From Phoronis australis (lineage: Eukaryota; Phoronida; Phoronidae), in NCBI GenBank assembly GCA_002633005.1, contig NMRA01000299.1:473327-537326 (forward strand): DNA of 64,000 nucleotides, written 5' to 3'. Position 1 is the first letter of the stretch. Every line of letters begins with the position of its first letter. The notes under the pieces were generated by a model. That model saw nothing but the letters and a program-made list of their open reading frames with translations, did no database searches and had not been told where the DNA came from. The translations under genes were made by a program, and so were the position numbers. Below are positions 45,513 to 56,700 of this stretch, piece after piece.

Positions 45513-45853
45513 TTAGTTGGTGGAAGAAAGGGCAATGGCGGTGTAAGGCTGGTCACTTTTCACTGTTTTGGTTCCAGTTTAGGAACCAGTCATTGAATAA
45601 GGAATTGGGCCACCAAACGGGATTATTGCCGTATCATTAACATTAAGACAGTCCAGTAAACAAAGTAATCTCACCTGAAAGCTCTGTTTATAGTCTTCGA
45701 AGGTACAGGTCAGCAAAAATCCACACTTAGCTGACTGAACTTTGAAACAAACAGTTTCGTGTGCAATATATAAATAGGTCACGTGAACAATTCGTGTCAG
45801 AGAAGTGATAAGTTGGTATTTGCGCCGTCTATCGGGCATGATAATCAGGCGTG

Positions 45854-45981
45854 CGTTCGGTAACGCTAGGACCTGGCTAAAATCTAGACAAAGTCACGTG
45901 TTCTCGTTTGAAATACACGGCAATATTTCACGTAACCTCGCGAAGTCTTGCTTTTTAGCGAGGCCCTAGCGTTACTGAACG
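45854..45981. mobile_element. Small MITE, 128 bp, with 21-bp terminal inverted repeats
   Basis: The left end CGTTCGGTAACGCTAGGACC(T) and the right end match as inverted repeats at 19 of 21 positions. The interior has TCACGTG and AATATTTCACG words. A diverged relative without a clear left end lies near 21150-21270. Confidence 0.7.
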
Positions 45982-45984
45982 GGA

Positions 45985-47309
45985 AGCAGGTTTTGTGCTG
46001 TGCTAAACGGACGAGGAGCATGACGCATTTTGCACTGGTCTTCCTTTCTCTCGCTCTTTCTCTTTCTCTCTCCCTACCCCCACTTTCCCCCTTCTCTAGG
46101 AAAATTAGTCTCATTTGATTTGTATACTCAAAGCAGAGGTACGTGATTCCTGGCCTTGTGGAAAGACAATTTGAAAAAATGGAATTTCGCGTCATTTTTA
46201 CGTAGGCCTACAATTAATTTTTTCAAATTATCATTTAATAGGGAAGATATATTATGATGCGCAAATTTAACCATTCTTATTGTTTTTAACATGGTTTTTG
46301 GCAATTTGCGTGCTTTTATCACTTTCAGCAATTTTCTCAAATTTTGAACCGCTTTTTACACTGACAGAAAAAATGATTCTTTGGTGTCGTAAGAAAAAAG
46401 TATACTTTAAAGTACAATCATCGTGATCATGAAAATGTGGAAATTTGTTGAGCAACAGAACAACTTTTAGATAACACCTACATTTTTGAGCATGCTCACT
46501 CGTTCTGTTGACCTGCAATGCTGAGCATTTTCATTAATATTACTGAACCAATCATTGTTGGACGCCGCTAAAAAGATATACTGTTTTCGTTTAGCTATGC
46601 TCAGTTGTGTCATGTCGTATTTGCCTGATTTCAGACAACTCTCTACATTGCATGGTATTATGTTCTAGGTTAGATAGCTACCGAATCATCGAACCTTGAG
46701 TGTGAGGTTTACTTCATCTCACACATTCCAGGCTTGGCCTGAGAATTATTTCAGGGGCTCATTAAATCCTTATCGGCTGAATCAATCTAACTGAAACTTC
46801 ATGGCAGGTCTGCCAGTGAGGTCTGCTATGCATAGCTAGGGAACTACTTTCAAACTAAAGCTATCACACTTACCAGATTACTTTGATGGTATTTGACAAT
46901 CTGACCATTTTCACTTCACTGTGATTTAAGCCGACTCCGAATTGCTTATTTGTGTTAAAACAAAATCACGTCTACCGCAATTTTCCAATTTTTAGCTAAT
47001 GCTCACAAGTTACAGTTCCTGGTGAAACTGGACAGATTTAAAATTTATGAAATTGCAAATAATGTCGTACGCTTGTGTCTAAGTCCGACAAACTCTTCTG
47101 AAGCTCTGATCTAAACACTACAATTTTCGATTGATATCATAGAGACAGAGTTTTATTTTATATTTACTCATATATATGTGTTCGTGATGCCACTTACACT
47201 GGGCGATCTATTGTATCAACTACCATCCGATGAAAGACACTTGTGTAGACACTACGAAAGTTTGTTGTACAAACTAATTAAAGCAAAGAACAGCTTACTT
47301 TTCAATGCA
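45985..47309. other. No gene recognised
   Basis: It includes a (CTCTTT)n-like pyrimidine run near 46040-46075. Short open frames on the minus strand (45884-46518) have no similarity. Confidence 0.35.
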
Positions 47310-47351
47310 ACATATACATATACATATACATATATATATATATATATATAA
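47310..47351. repeat. (ATACAT)n / (AT)n microsatellite
   Basis: Three ATACAT-type units followed by about nine AT units. It abuts the truncated 3' end of the LTR element. Confidence 0.9.
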
Positions 47352-47352
47352 T

Positions 47353-48114
47353 CTACTGCCGTATCCGCCCGTAAAGTGCTCCCTGACTTACAGTCTCTGC
47401 ACCGACGTTACATTTTCCAGGGATATCCTCCACATGAAATTTATAATTCTGCAGCGCTATAGCCCTTCGCATAACCCTGGGACTTTCAATCTTATAACGC
47501 TGAATATATACCAGTGGTTTGTGGTCTGTTTGCACCATGAATTTTGTCACATAGAGATTAAACTGAAAACGTTTAACAGGAAACACTATTGCTAAACACT
47601 CTTTCTCTTCTGTAAAGTCATGCAGCTCGCTCTCTTTAAATTTCCGGCTGGCATATGCAATAGGGAATATCCCATCGTCAAACTCCTGCAGTAAGACTGC
47701 CCCAAAACCATCGTTTGACGCGTCCGTCCTGACAATAAATCTCTGGCCGAAGTCACGTACTCGTAGGATCGGGCTACTTCCAAGCGCTTGCTTTAGCTTC
47801 CTGAATGCCTGGTCATGAATATCGCTCCACACTACTTTCTTTGGTTGGCCCTTCTTCAGCAAATCCGTCAACGATGTGGCTATCTGTGCATAGTTGGGCA
47901 CAAACTTTCGATAGTACCCTGTAAGTCCTAGGAATAACCGTACCTCAGTTTTTGCAGATGGTGATGGTGCATCCTGGATCTTCATTAGCGTTTGGTCATC
48001 CATAGCTATCTGGTTCGTTCCAACCTGATGTCCAAGGAACTCCACCTCTGGATATCCGATACTGCACTTTGACGGTTTTACTGTCAAGCCTGCTTGCTTT
48101 ACCCTCTGAAACAA
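47353..48114 (-). pseudogene. RT thumb and RNase H of Gmr1-like element
   Basis: It opens with LTVKPSKCSIGYPEVEFLGH and the GLTGYYRKFVPNYA connection block. RNase H follows with RTDASNDGFGAVL (first Asp), EKECLAIVFPVKRF (Glu) and VQTDHKPLVYI (second Asp). The closing DALSR motif has decayed to ETVSQ. The frame stops at the microsatellite. Confidence 0.9.
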
Positions 48115-49154
48115 GTCCCTAAGGGATAGCGATGTTCCTCCCAGGTGACAGTGTGGAATAGCACATCGTCGACATACTGCTCGATATTACCTGAGCCTGC
48201 TAGCATTCTTTTCTTCATCGTGTTGAACGTGGCCGCTGAATTCACCAAGCCAAACGGCATTCTGCAGAATTGGCAACAGCCTCCTGCAGCCACAAATGCG
48301 GTTTTCTCTTTACTAGCTTCATCCATGGGAATTTGCCAGTAGCCCTTCGTGAAGTCGTACTTCGAGAAGAAACGTTGACCATGCAGATTAGCCATGATAG
48401 CTTCTGGGTTACCCATGGACTCGTTGTCAGACTTGGTCACTGCATTCAGCCGTCTGTAGTCAACACAGAACCTTGTGGTGCCGTCCTTTTTAGCCACCAA
48501 TACTACAGGAGAGCTGTAAACTGAAGTCGAAGGATCAATGATATTCATCTTTAACATCTCCTGCACTTCCTTCTTCACTAGGTCCTGAGTGGTATGTGGC
48601 ATCTGACGTGGTCTCACTCTCACTGGTTGTTCTGTTGTTAACTCGATGACGTGGCTGGCCAAATCGGTCTCTCCAGGCTGATTGGTGAAGATACCACGGT
48701 AGCAACGTAGGAGCTGTAGTGCCTGTTCATGCTGCTCTGACGTCAAGGTATCACACAGCTTTACATCCTTATAGGTCTCGTTGTGCACCTCTGGCCGAAG
48801 CTCTAAACCGCCTTCATCAAGAAGGGTCGCTTCGTCAGTCACACACTCTTCAATCAACATTGCGCCGATCGCTTCATCTTTGACTGTGATGTTGTCAGTC
48901 TCGCGTTCGTGATACGCCTTCAACAGATTGGCATGGAAGATCTTAATCTTGCTGTTCATGTTGATGCGGTAGTCTATACGGTTGACTTTTTCTGTAACTT
49001 CGTATGGCCTCTTCCATTGCAGAGTAAGCTCATTGTGGTCTGTGGGAAGTGATACTAACACTCTTTGTCCCACTTGAAACTGCCTATCTCTGGTCCTCTT
49101 GTCGTAGTAATGCTTGTGAATACCTTGTGCACTGTACAAACTTTTTCTAGCCAA
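48099..49154 (-). pseudogene. Integrase C-terminus and reverse transcriptase of Gmr1-like element
   Basis: This is the longest open stretch of the element (351 codons). It starts in the integrase C-terminal GPY/F-like region (HYYDKRTRDRQFQVGQRVLV ... FHANLLKAY), passes through a linker, and runs straight into reverse transcriptase: SSPVVLVAKKDGTTRFCVDY, FSKYDFTKGYWQIPM (catalytic Asp), RMPFGLVNSAATF and QYVDDVLFHT (YVDD box). That one frame joins integrase to RT proves the unusual order. A frameshift near 48110 ends it. Confidence 0.9.
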
Positions 49155-49241
49155 CTCGCAGGTCTCCTCTAACCGGTTCCTGAGCTCGAAGACATACTGG
49201 TAAGTATTACGGACGTCGTTGCTGTCTTCCCCTGTCCAGAG

Positions 49242-50001
49242 TTAGCTCAGCATTTGCATCGGGCCTTTTAATGTCCTGCCGTATAACAACTCAAATGGTG
49301 AAAATCTTGTGCTTGATTGCGGGACTTCTCGGTAAGCAAACAGGACAGCTGGCAGATACCGGTCCCATTCCTTTGGTGTTTCTTGACACATTTTCTTCAG
49401 CATGGCCTTTAGAACCCCGCTGATTTTCTCACAGAGCCCGTTACAGCGTGGATTGTAAGGGGTTGTGTACAGCTGCTTTGCACTCACAAGCCTGCTGACC
49501 TCCTTCATCAGTTCCGCTGTGAACTGCGTACCACGATCACTCAGGATCTCTCGCGGGAACCCTACTCTACTGAAGACTTCTAATAATGCTTCAGCCACAC
49601 GCTCCCTCTCAATCTTCGATAGCGCCGCTGCTTCTGGATACCTGGTAGCGAAATTTACCACCGTGAGAATGTATCTGTTTCCCTTGTCGGAAACTGGAGC
49701 TATAGGGTCAATCAGATCGATCGCGATCCTTTTGAAAGGCTCCTCAAGGCACCTCTCCCAGGGATACCTTGGTCACTCGACCTTTTGGAATGGTCTTCTG
49801 ACAGATGTCGCATGATCTGCAGAATCTGGTCACTTCTGATGCCACTCCTGGCCAATAGAAATTGCTGGTGACACGGTCAATTGTCTTCCTAACACCGAGG
49901 TGTCCACCGAGTATAGACTCATGAGCAAGCCTCATCACGGACTTCCGTAAACTACTCGGGACGACAACTTGTTTCACCTCGTCACCGTCTTTCTTTTTCA
50001 A
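49242..50001 (-). pseudogene. Integrase of Gmr1-like element
   Basis: The zinc-binding HHCC domain (HESILGGHLGV ... CRSCDIC) lies at 50001-49744. After a one-base frameshift near 49745 comes the core: IAIDLIDP with the first catalytic Asp, SDRGTQF with the second, and NGLCEK with the Glu, then FAYREVPQSSTRFSPFELLYG. The DDE triad is therefore still present although the frame is broken. An Asp-to-Asn change in VVNFATRYPEA is not at a catalytic position. The core frame stops near 49242. Confidence 0.85.
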
Positions 50002-50302
50002 TATCCGATAGAGTATCCTCGTTGAACCTCCATCACGTATGACCCTTTGCCTTTGGTCTGTCGCTTAACCTTGGCTTCAGCTTGCTCCCACAGGTTTTTC
50101 ATTTATGAATTTTTATGCTGGGCTTCTTTGAACTGCTTTAGTCCCACTTCTTGTATGGTCGGAGATACAGCTAAAGGTTTAATGTCCGATTTTTGTCGCT
50201 CTGCCTGAGCCCTGGTAGTCACTGCTACCGCTTCCCTGCTGGATTCATCAGGATCTGTTCCTACCGACGTGTCGGCCACCTCTTCTTCCTCTAGAGTTGA
50301 GG

Positions 50303-50853
50303 TCACTGGGTTCTTCTCTTGGGAAGTCTTACCCTTTTGAGAGTCATCTTTCGGACCCTCCACAAGGCTGTATTGTCCTCGTTGACAGTAGTTTCCCTCC
50401 GCTGTAGCTCAACATCCCCTGAGTCCAAGGCGCCAGGTACGTCCCCGATAATCAAATCGGCCACTGGACGCTCCATACACATCGCAAACATTTCCCCTGT
50501 GTAGTACGGTATCATTATGTTGATCTTTGCGACAGGTAGCCATCTCTTGGTAGAGTCCGCCAACTTGCATGACTACTTCCGGCACGTCATATCCTCTGGT
50601 TCGACTAGAGTGGATCGAACCACAATGGTTGTGCAGCCTGTGTGTCTAAACACTGAGACCTTCTTTATGCCAACATACCCCTCCTTCAGACGCAGCTTTC
50701 CTTTGAAGGCGCGTTCAGGGTTAGCATGCTTCACCGAATCCTTACTCTGATAACCTCGGTGGCTGAACGCTGCTGACTTTTGGAGTTGCTTCCCCTGCAG
50801 ATCCATTTCTTGTCAGAGGGCCAATAACTCCTTAGTTGAGATCTTGTCTCCAT
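50303..50853 (-). pseudogene. Gag stub and aspartic protease of Gmr1-like element
   Basis: An ATG at 50851-50853 starts a short gag-like stub. Then in shifted frames come YVGIKKVSVFRHTGCTTIVV (the protease active-site block, with DTG changed to HTG at 50636-50644) and VADLIIGDVPGA, the second conserved protease block. A frameshift separates the two. The histidine change should abolish proteolysis. Confidence 0.7.
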
Positions 50854-50928
50854 AGTGAGTTGCTAATTCCAACAGTCCACTTTATCACACCTTGTTACCG
50901 TCAGTAAGCTCCTGGCGTGCTCGCCAAT

Positions 50929-51210
50929 TGTCACGTTTTTCCCCGTGTTTGGGTGGGCGCAGGTTGTTACAGACCGGTGCTAATAGCTTTCGGTGCGAAG
51001 ACTGACTGAAGACTGGTTCGAGTTAATCCTTTATTAACTGACCTATCGCAAGCTCCGCCCCTATGCGAAAAGTCACGTGATACCCGACAATCGAACGACA
51101 TGTCAGAGACAGATACACTGTCGCTATACGACGTTCCTGGTGGAATCGATGAGTGTTTTTGCACTATTTGAAAACGCTTCGACAGAGACAAGAGGTGATG
51201 ATTTTCAACA
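50929..51210 (-). repeat. Probable 5' LTR
   Basis: The minus strand may start TGTTGAAAATC (near 51210) and ends GTGACA (50929-50934). An AATAAA poly(A) signal lies at 51030-51035. The following ATTGGCGAGCACGCC would be the primer-binding region; the matching tRNA was not identified. The outer boundary is uncertain because no second LTR is in the window. Confidence 0.5.
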
Positions 51211-51727
51211 GAGAATCATACGTTCATGATATGGGAATTTGTAAAGGTGACGATGAAAAAATAAGTGCTCGAGGAGCCAGCGAAAATCCGAAGAACCCCT
51301 CGGCCTCGGGGCCACCTTCACCTAACAAATGACAAGGCCCGCTGATACGATATGTTCATGTAAAGCAGGGTATGTACCTTAAAGTCGAATTATCTGTACG
51401 ATTCCATAGATTTCATGATCTTTCGAATAAAATCAGTGTAGATTCACCGATATTTTTATTCTGTCGTCTGCTAAATTTCGCCAAATGAAAAGTAGGTCAC
51501 AACTGGTGGGACTCCAAAGTAGGTTAAAGATTACAGACCACACATGCACTATAGTCTCTGACTAGGTCGACTCCATAGCACTGTTTACGCTTTTCTAATA
51601 TTGTAACGAAATATTTTGATTAAAAAATTCAGGTTCATAGCTCAGGTACACACTCATCTCGTCCTAGGCAAACAGTTAGCTCCGGTAGGTTTAGGGCTGT
51701 GTCTAAGTCAAATTAATGTCTGGAATT
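51211..51727. other. No gene recognised
   Basis: A GAGGCCGAGGGG-type short dyad lies near 51295-51320 and an AAATTTCGCCAA word near 51470, a faint echo of the R6 ends. Nothing else seen. Confidence 0.3.
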
Positions 51728-52063
51728 CAGTGGCGGATCTAGGATACCACAGGGGGGCCCAACATATGTTGCTTCGTGGAATTGGGCAAAGTGCGATTGT
51801 ATGTGCACAGGCGGCCCGAAAGTTGCAGGGGCCAGGGATGAAGACCGTTGGACCTTCTGTTCAGAAAATCTATCGATGGACTAAAAAAACACTGAGAAAC
51901 ACGATTCCGCCGAGATCTGGGGTCTGAGCCCCCCTCTTCCACTGCCGGTCCTAGTTACTGAACTCAGTATTTCCTCACACTTCACGCTCTTGCTGTTTCA
52001 CTTTGCTTGCGGCAGCCAAGGGGGGGGGGGGCTGGGGCCCCTCCCCTCCTAAATCCGGCAATG
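51728..52063. mobile_element. hAT-like MITE with CAGTGGCGGAT ends
   Basis: The left end CAGTGGCGGATCTAGGA (51728) faces CATTGCCGGATTTAGGA in reverse at 52063, with GGGGC-rich subterminal runs on both sides. GAATT stands directly outside each end (51723-51727 and 52064-52068). CAGTGGCGGAT ends are widespread in animal hAT-like elements. A partial end of the same type lies at 13803. No transposase. Confidence 0.65.
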
Positions 52064-52069
52064 GAATTG

Positions 52070-53355
52070 TCTGTTTGCACCATTAAGACATTTAAATTAG
52101 GCCTACCTTCTTATGAACTTGGCATTTTTTGTAGTTTCATTCCATAAAGGTAGCTTTCATTTAATTTTGAAGGTAGCATGATCACTAAGTCGTGGTATGG
52201 TTACAAAAGATTACAACTCTGGTGTGGTAGTTGCAAAAATAGGGTATTTACAAAAATAACTCAAATTCTTTTTTAAAACTTCATAAATCTAAATATCATG
52301 TTTGAAGAACTTCAAAATGAGCTCTATCTAACTCCGAGTCTACAGACATAGTGTATATTAGAGGTAAACGTCAATAAGTGATTCAACAGTTTATTTTTAT
52401 TGACAACAGCTCGACCAAGGCTTTGAGTTCCGGCAGTAATCCAGTGCCCTTTCCTGTGCCGATCGAATCTCTGAATTTTGACCGGAGAGAAGCTCAGTTG
52501 AACGCCAGCCTACGGTTTATGAATAACAAAAATGTACCTCTGATACGAAACAAAACAATGTCCATTAGAATGAAATAATAAAAAAATAATATAAAAATGT
52601 CCTTGAAAACAGCAATTTCCGGGGACTACCGCTAGAGTGCTGCGATTCAGCAGGTGCCGAGACAAAGGCGGCCAGACTTAGGAAACTCGGGAGTCAAAAT
52701 CTGAGATAGCCCTGCACCGTAGCCACCAAGCTGAAAAGTGCGTATCTTGGAACTAATATATTTGTTTTTAGTATAGCCTTCGAGTTATCAAGCAACATCG
52801 CTAAGTTCAGCTGCTCGTGTGGCCGTACAGTTTGATCCATAGTTTACGCTTTTCAATATCATTTTTCGGCTTAGGACATGCCAAAAAATGACGGGATATT
52901 ATTCTGGAGCAGCATAACGGCTGTCGGTGCTACACACGCCATATCAACACCGTTTCTCCATTCTTAGGGAACAATTTCTTGAGCTATAGACTAAAGTAAG
53001 CTTTACTCGATTACGCGTGGTTTGTCGGGTAAAATGACGGCTTGGAAACGCAGACGAAGGTGTGCCAAGAATGCTGCGTTCTGATTGGTCAATTAAGCCG
53101 TCCGTCATAATCCTGGCGATAGGTCAATTCCGACCGTACGTTCACAAGCCTACTCAAACAAAACGTCCGACGTAATGTCTGTTTATGCTCCAGCCAATGC
53201 TGCAAAGCCTTGACTTGTGATGAACGTCTGAGACACGTTCAGCAACTGTTACACTCGTCGATTCAATAACCTGTTCTCTCTATAGCGGGCTCTCTATTGA
53301 CTATCGCTGTAACTGCTGATTCTCTTCACTGCAACTCAACTGTAGTTCTCCTGAT
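52070..53355. other. No gene recognised
   Basis: Short open frames only (52378-52578). No repeat family matched. Confidence 0.3.
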
Positions 53356-53359
53356 TAAC

Positions 53360-53680
53360 TTTCTTGAACTTCTGATGAACGGACTTGATCTTCTCTTGAA
53401 CTGACTTGATCTGACTAACACAATCCGGTGCTAGTGTACTGATAACCTAATGCATTGTTCTAGTTCTAGAACTTTTCATCAATTTAAGCACATTCTAGAA
53501 CTTTCCTGAATCTACCTAATCATTCTACAAACATGAACTAGTCTCTAGAATAGTCCAGACTGCATTAATCACTGTCATGCTAGAATCTTCTAGAAAAATC
53601 CACAATATAATGTACTAAACAAATTACATCATCACTACTGAACTCAGTCTACTAGAAAGTTCCATACTATTCTACAGTAA
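53360..53680. promoter_or_regulatory. Cluster of heat-shock-element-like arrays
   Basis: Perfect alternating GAA/TTC pentamer arrays occur at 53493-53510 (four units: TTC-ta-GAA-ct-TTC-ct-GAA) and 53583-53595 (three units), with two-unit or imperfect ones near 53365, 53464 and 53655. HSF1 trimers bind three or more such units in other animals. No heat-shock gene is visible, so the role is unknown. The many CTAGAA words also make the stretch look like a degenerate repeat. Confidence 0.4.
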
Positions 53681-53785
53681 AGAAATTACATCATCATTGT
53701 ACTTAACTCAGGGGTCATGCCAATCAAACTGAATAACAAAACAAAACAATACAACTAATAATACTGTCAGACTATATTCTGACAG

Positions 53786-56700
53786 GCCTCCAGTGGCCTC
53801 CAAGGTCTCCAGTGGACTCCGGTGGTATCCAATGGTCTCCAGAGGGTTCCAATGATCTCCAGTGGGCTCCAGTGGCCTCCAGTGGCCTCCCGTGGCCTCC
53901 AGTGGCATCCTGTGGATTTCAGTTGCCTCCAGTAGGGTCCAGTGGCTTCCCGTGTCCTCCAGCGGCCTTCAATGGCCTCCAGTGGCATCTGGTGGGCCCC
54001 AGTGGCCTTCAGTGGCCTCCCATGGTATCCAGTGGCTTCCAGTGGGCTCCAGCGGCCTCCATTGGGCTACAGTGGACACCAGTGGACTCCAGTGGCTTCC
54101 AAGGGAATCCAGTACGCTTCAGGGATAACTAGTGGCCTCCACTGGTCTCCAGTGGCCCCCAATGCCCTTCAGTGGCCTCCAGTGGCCTCCAAGGGCCTCT
54201 AGTGGTCTCCAGTGGCCTCCATTGGAATCCAGTGATCTCCACTGGTCTCCAGTGGCCTCCAATGCCCTCCAGTAACCTCCAGTTGCCTACAGTGGTCTCC
54301 AGTGGCCTCCAGTGGAATCCAGTGACCTCCAGTGGCCTCAATTGGTGTCCAGTGGCCTCCAGTGGCATCCAGAGGCTTCCAGTGGCCTCCAGTGACCTCC
54401 AGGCGCCTCCAGTGGATTCCAGTGGCCTCCGGTGCTCTTCAGAGGCCTCCAGTGGTCTTCAGTGGCCTCTATTGGTCTCCAGTGGCCTCCAGTGGACTCC
54501 AGTGGACTCCAGTGGTAGTGGTCTCCAGTAGCCTTCAATGGTCTCCACTTGCCTCCAGTGGTCTCCAGTGGGATCCAGAGTACTCCAGCGGCGTCCAGTG
54601 GCGTCCAGTAGCCTCCAGGGGCCTCCAGTGGCTTCCAGTGGGCGTTAGTGGGCGCCAGTGGGTTCCAGTGGGCTTCAGTGTGCTGCAGTGAGCTCCAGTG
54701 GCCTCCACTGACCTCCAGTGGCCTCCAATTGCCTGTATTGCCCTGCAGTGGACTCCAGTGGAATCCAGTGGCCACCAGTGACATCCAGTGGCCTCCAGTG
54801 GATATCAGTGTCCTCCAGTGTCTCCAGTGGCCTCCAGTGGCCTCCAGTAGATACCAGTGTCCTCCAGTGTCTCCAGTGGCCTCCGGTGGCTTCCGGTGAA
54901 CTCCTGTGGCCTCCGGTGACCTCCGGTGGCCTCCGGTGACCTCCGGTGGCCTTCAGTGGTTTCTAGTGGCCTCCAGTGGCCTCCAGTGGACTCCGGTGAC
55001 CTCCACTGGTCTCCAGTGGCCTCCAATGCCCTCCAGTGGCCTCCAGTGGCCTCCAGTGGTAGTGGTCTCCAGTAGCCTTCAATGGTCTCCACTTGCCTCC
55101 AGTGATCTCCAGTGGGATCGAGAGGACTCCAGTGGCGTCCAGTTGCGTCCAGTGGCGACCAGTGGCCTCCAGTGTCCTCCAGTGGCCTCCAGTGGCGTTC
55201 AGTGGCCTCCAGTGGCCTTCAGTGGCCTCTAGTAACCTCCAGGGGCCTCCAGTGACCTCCAGTGTCCTCAAAGGGCCTCTAGTTGCCTCCTGTGGTCTCC
55301 AGTGGCATCCAGTGTCCTCCAGTGACCTTCAGTGGTCTTCAGCGGCCAAGAGCGGCCTCCACCGAACTATAGTTGCCTCCACTGGCCTCCACTTGTCTCC
55401 AGTGGCCTCCAGTGGCCTCCAGTGGCCTCTAGGGCCTCCAGTGGCCTCTGGTGGTCTCCAGTTAGTCCCCACTGTACTCAAAGGGCCTCCAGTTACCTCC
55501 AGTGGCCTCCACTGGCCTCCAGTTGCCTCCAGTGGTCTCTAGTGGCCTCTAGTGGCCTCTACTGGCCTAGAGTGGCCTCTAGTGGCCTCCAGTGACATCC
55601 AGTGTCCTCCAAAGACCTGCAGTGTCTTCAAGGGGCCTCAAGGTGCTTCCAGTGGCATTCAGGGGCTGCTATTAACCTCCAGTGGCCTCCTTTTGTCTTC
55701 AGTGGCGTCCAGGGGCCTACTGGAGGCAAAAGGAGGCAACTGGAGGCCACTGTAGACCACTGGAGGAAACTGGAGGCCACTGGAAGCCAATGAATACCAC
55801 TGCGATCCGCTGCAGTCCGCTTCAGTCTACCGGAGGACACCAGAACCACCGGAGGCCACCGGAGACAACCGGTGGCCGCTGGAGGCTTCCTGTCTTGAGT
55901 GGGCTCTCGTTTCCTGCAGCAGCCTAAAGTCGTCTTCAGCGCCCTCCAGCGGATTCCAGTGACCTCCATTGGCCTCTAGCAGCCTCCATTGGCTCCAGTG
56001 GCGTCCATTGTCCTCCAGTGGCCTCCAGTGGACTTCAACGGTCTCTAGCGGCCTCAACCGAACTCTAGTATCCTCCAGTGACCTCTAGTTGCCTCCGCTG
56101 GCCTCTGGTGGCCTCCAGAGGCTTCCAGTGACCACCAGTATCCTCAAAAGTCCTCCAGTTGCCTTCAGTGGTCTGCAGCGGCCTCCAATGTCTTCCGGTG
56201 GCCTACAGGTGCCCGCAGTGGCCTCCAGTGGCCTCCAGTGGTCTCCACTGGCCTCCAGGTGCCTTCAGTGGCCTCTAGTGGCATAGAGTGGCCTCCAGTG
56301 GCATCCAGTGGCCTCCAAAGACCTGCAGGGTCCTCAACGGGACTCCAGGTGCCTCCAGTGGTCTCCAGTGGCATCTAGGGGCCGCCATTGACATCCAGTG
56401 GCCTCTTTTTACCTCCAATGGCCTCCAGTAGGCCCCTGGAGGCCCCCGGTGGCAACTAGAGACCACTGGAGGCCACTGGAGTCAACTGGAGGACTTTTGA
56501 GGACACTGGGGGTCACTGGAGGCCACTGGAGGCCACCGGTGGCAACTGGAGGCCACGCAAGGCCACTGGATGCCATTGGAGTCCAATGGAGGCCAAAGGA
56601 AGCCAATGAATGCCACTGGGAGCCGCTGCGGTCCGCTTCAGGCTACCAGAGGACATCAGAACCACCGGAGGCCACCGGAGGCCACCGGAGACCACCGGAG

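Larger units (their letters stand above)
47352..51210 (-). mobile_element. Gmr1-like LTR retrotransposon (Ty3/gypsy enzymes, integrase before RT), decayed
   Basis: Read on the minus strand the order is: LTR (about 51210-50929), a stub of gag, protease (50735-50365), integrase (50001-48910), reverse transcriptase (48640-48110), RNase H (47870-47380). The enzymes are Ty3/gypsy-type by motif, but integrase precedes reverse transcriptase as in Ty1/copia. This combination is known from the Gmr1 group described in deuterostomes. Most of gag is missing, several frameshifts split pol, and no 3' LTR is found; the element stops at an AT microsatellite. It is an inactive copy. Confidence 0.85.

Noticed and set aside
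46035-46090. Pyrimidine-rich CTCTTT run as a splice or promoter signal
   Set aside because: No exon follows in either direction, so it is treated as simple sequence.
49600-49670. Loss of an integrase catalytic Asp (VVN in place of VVD)
   Set aside because: That position is not part of the DDE triad. The first catalytic Asp is in IAIDLIDP just upstream and is present.
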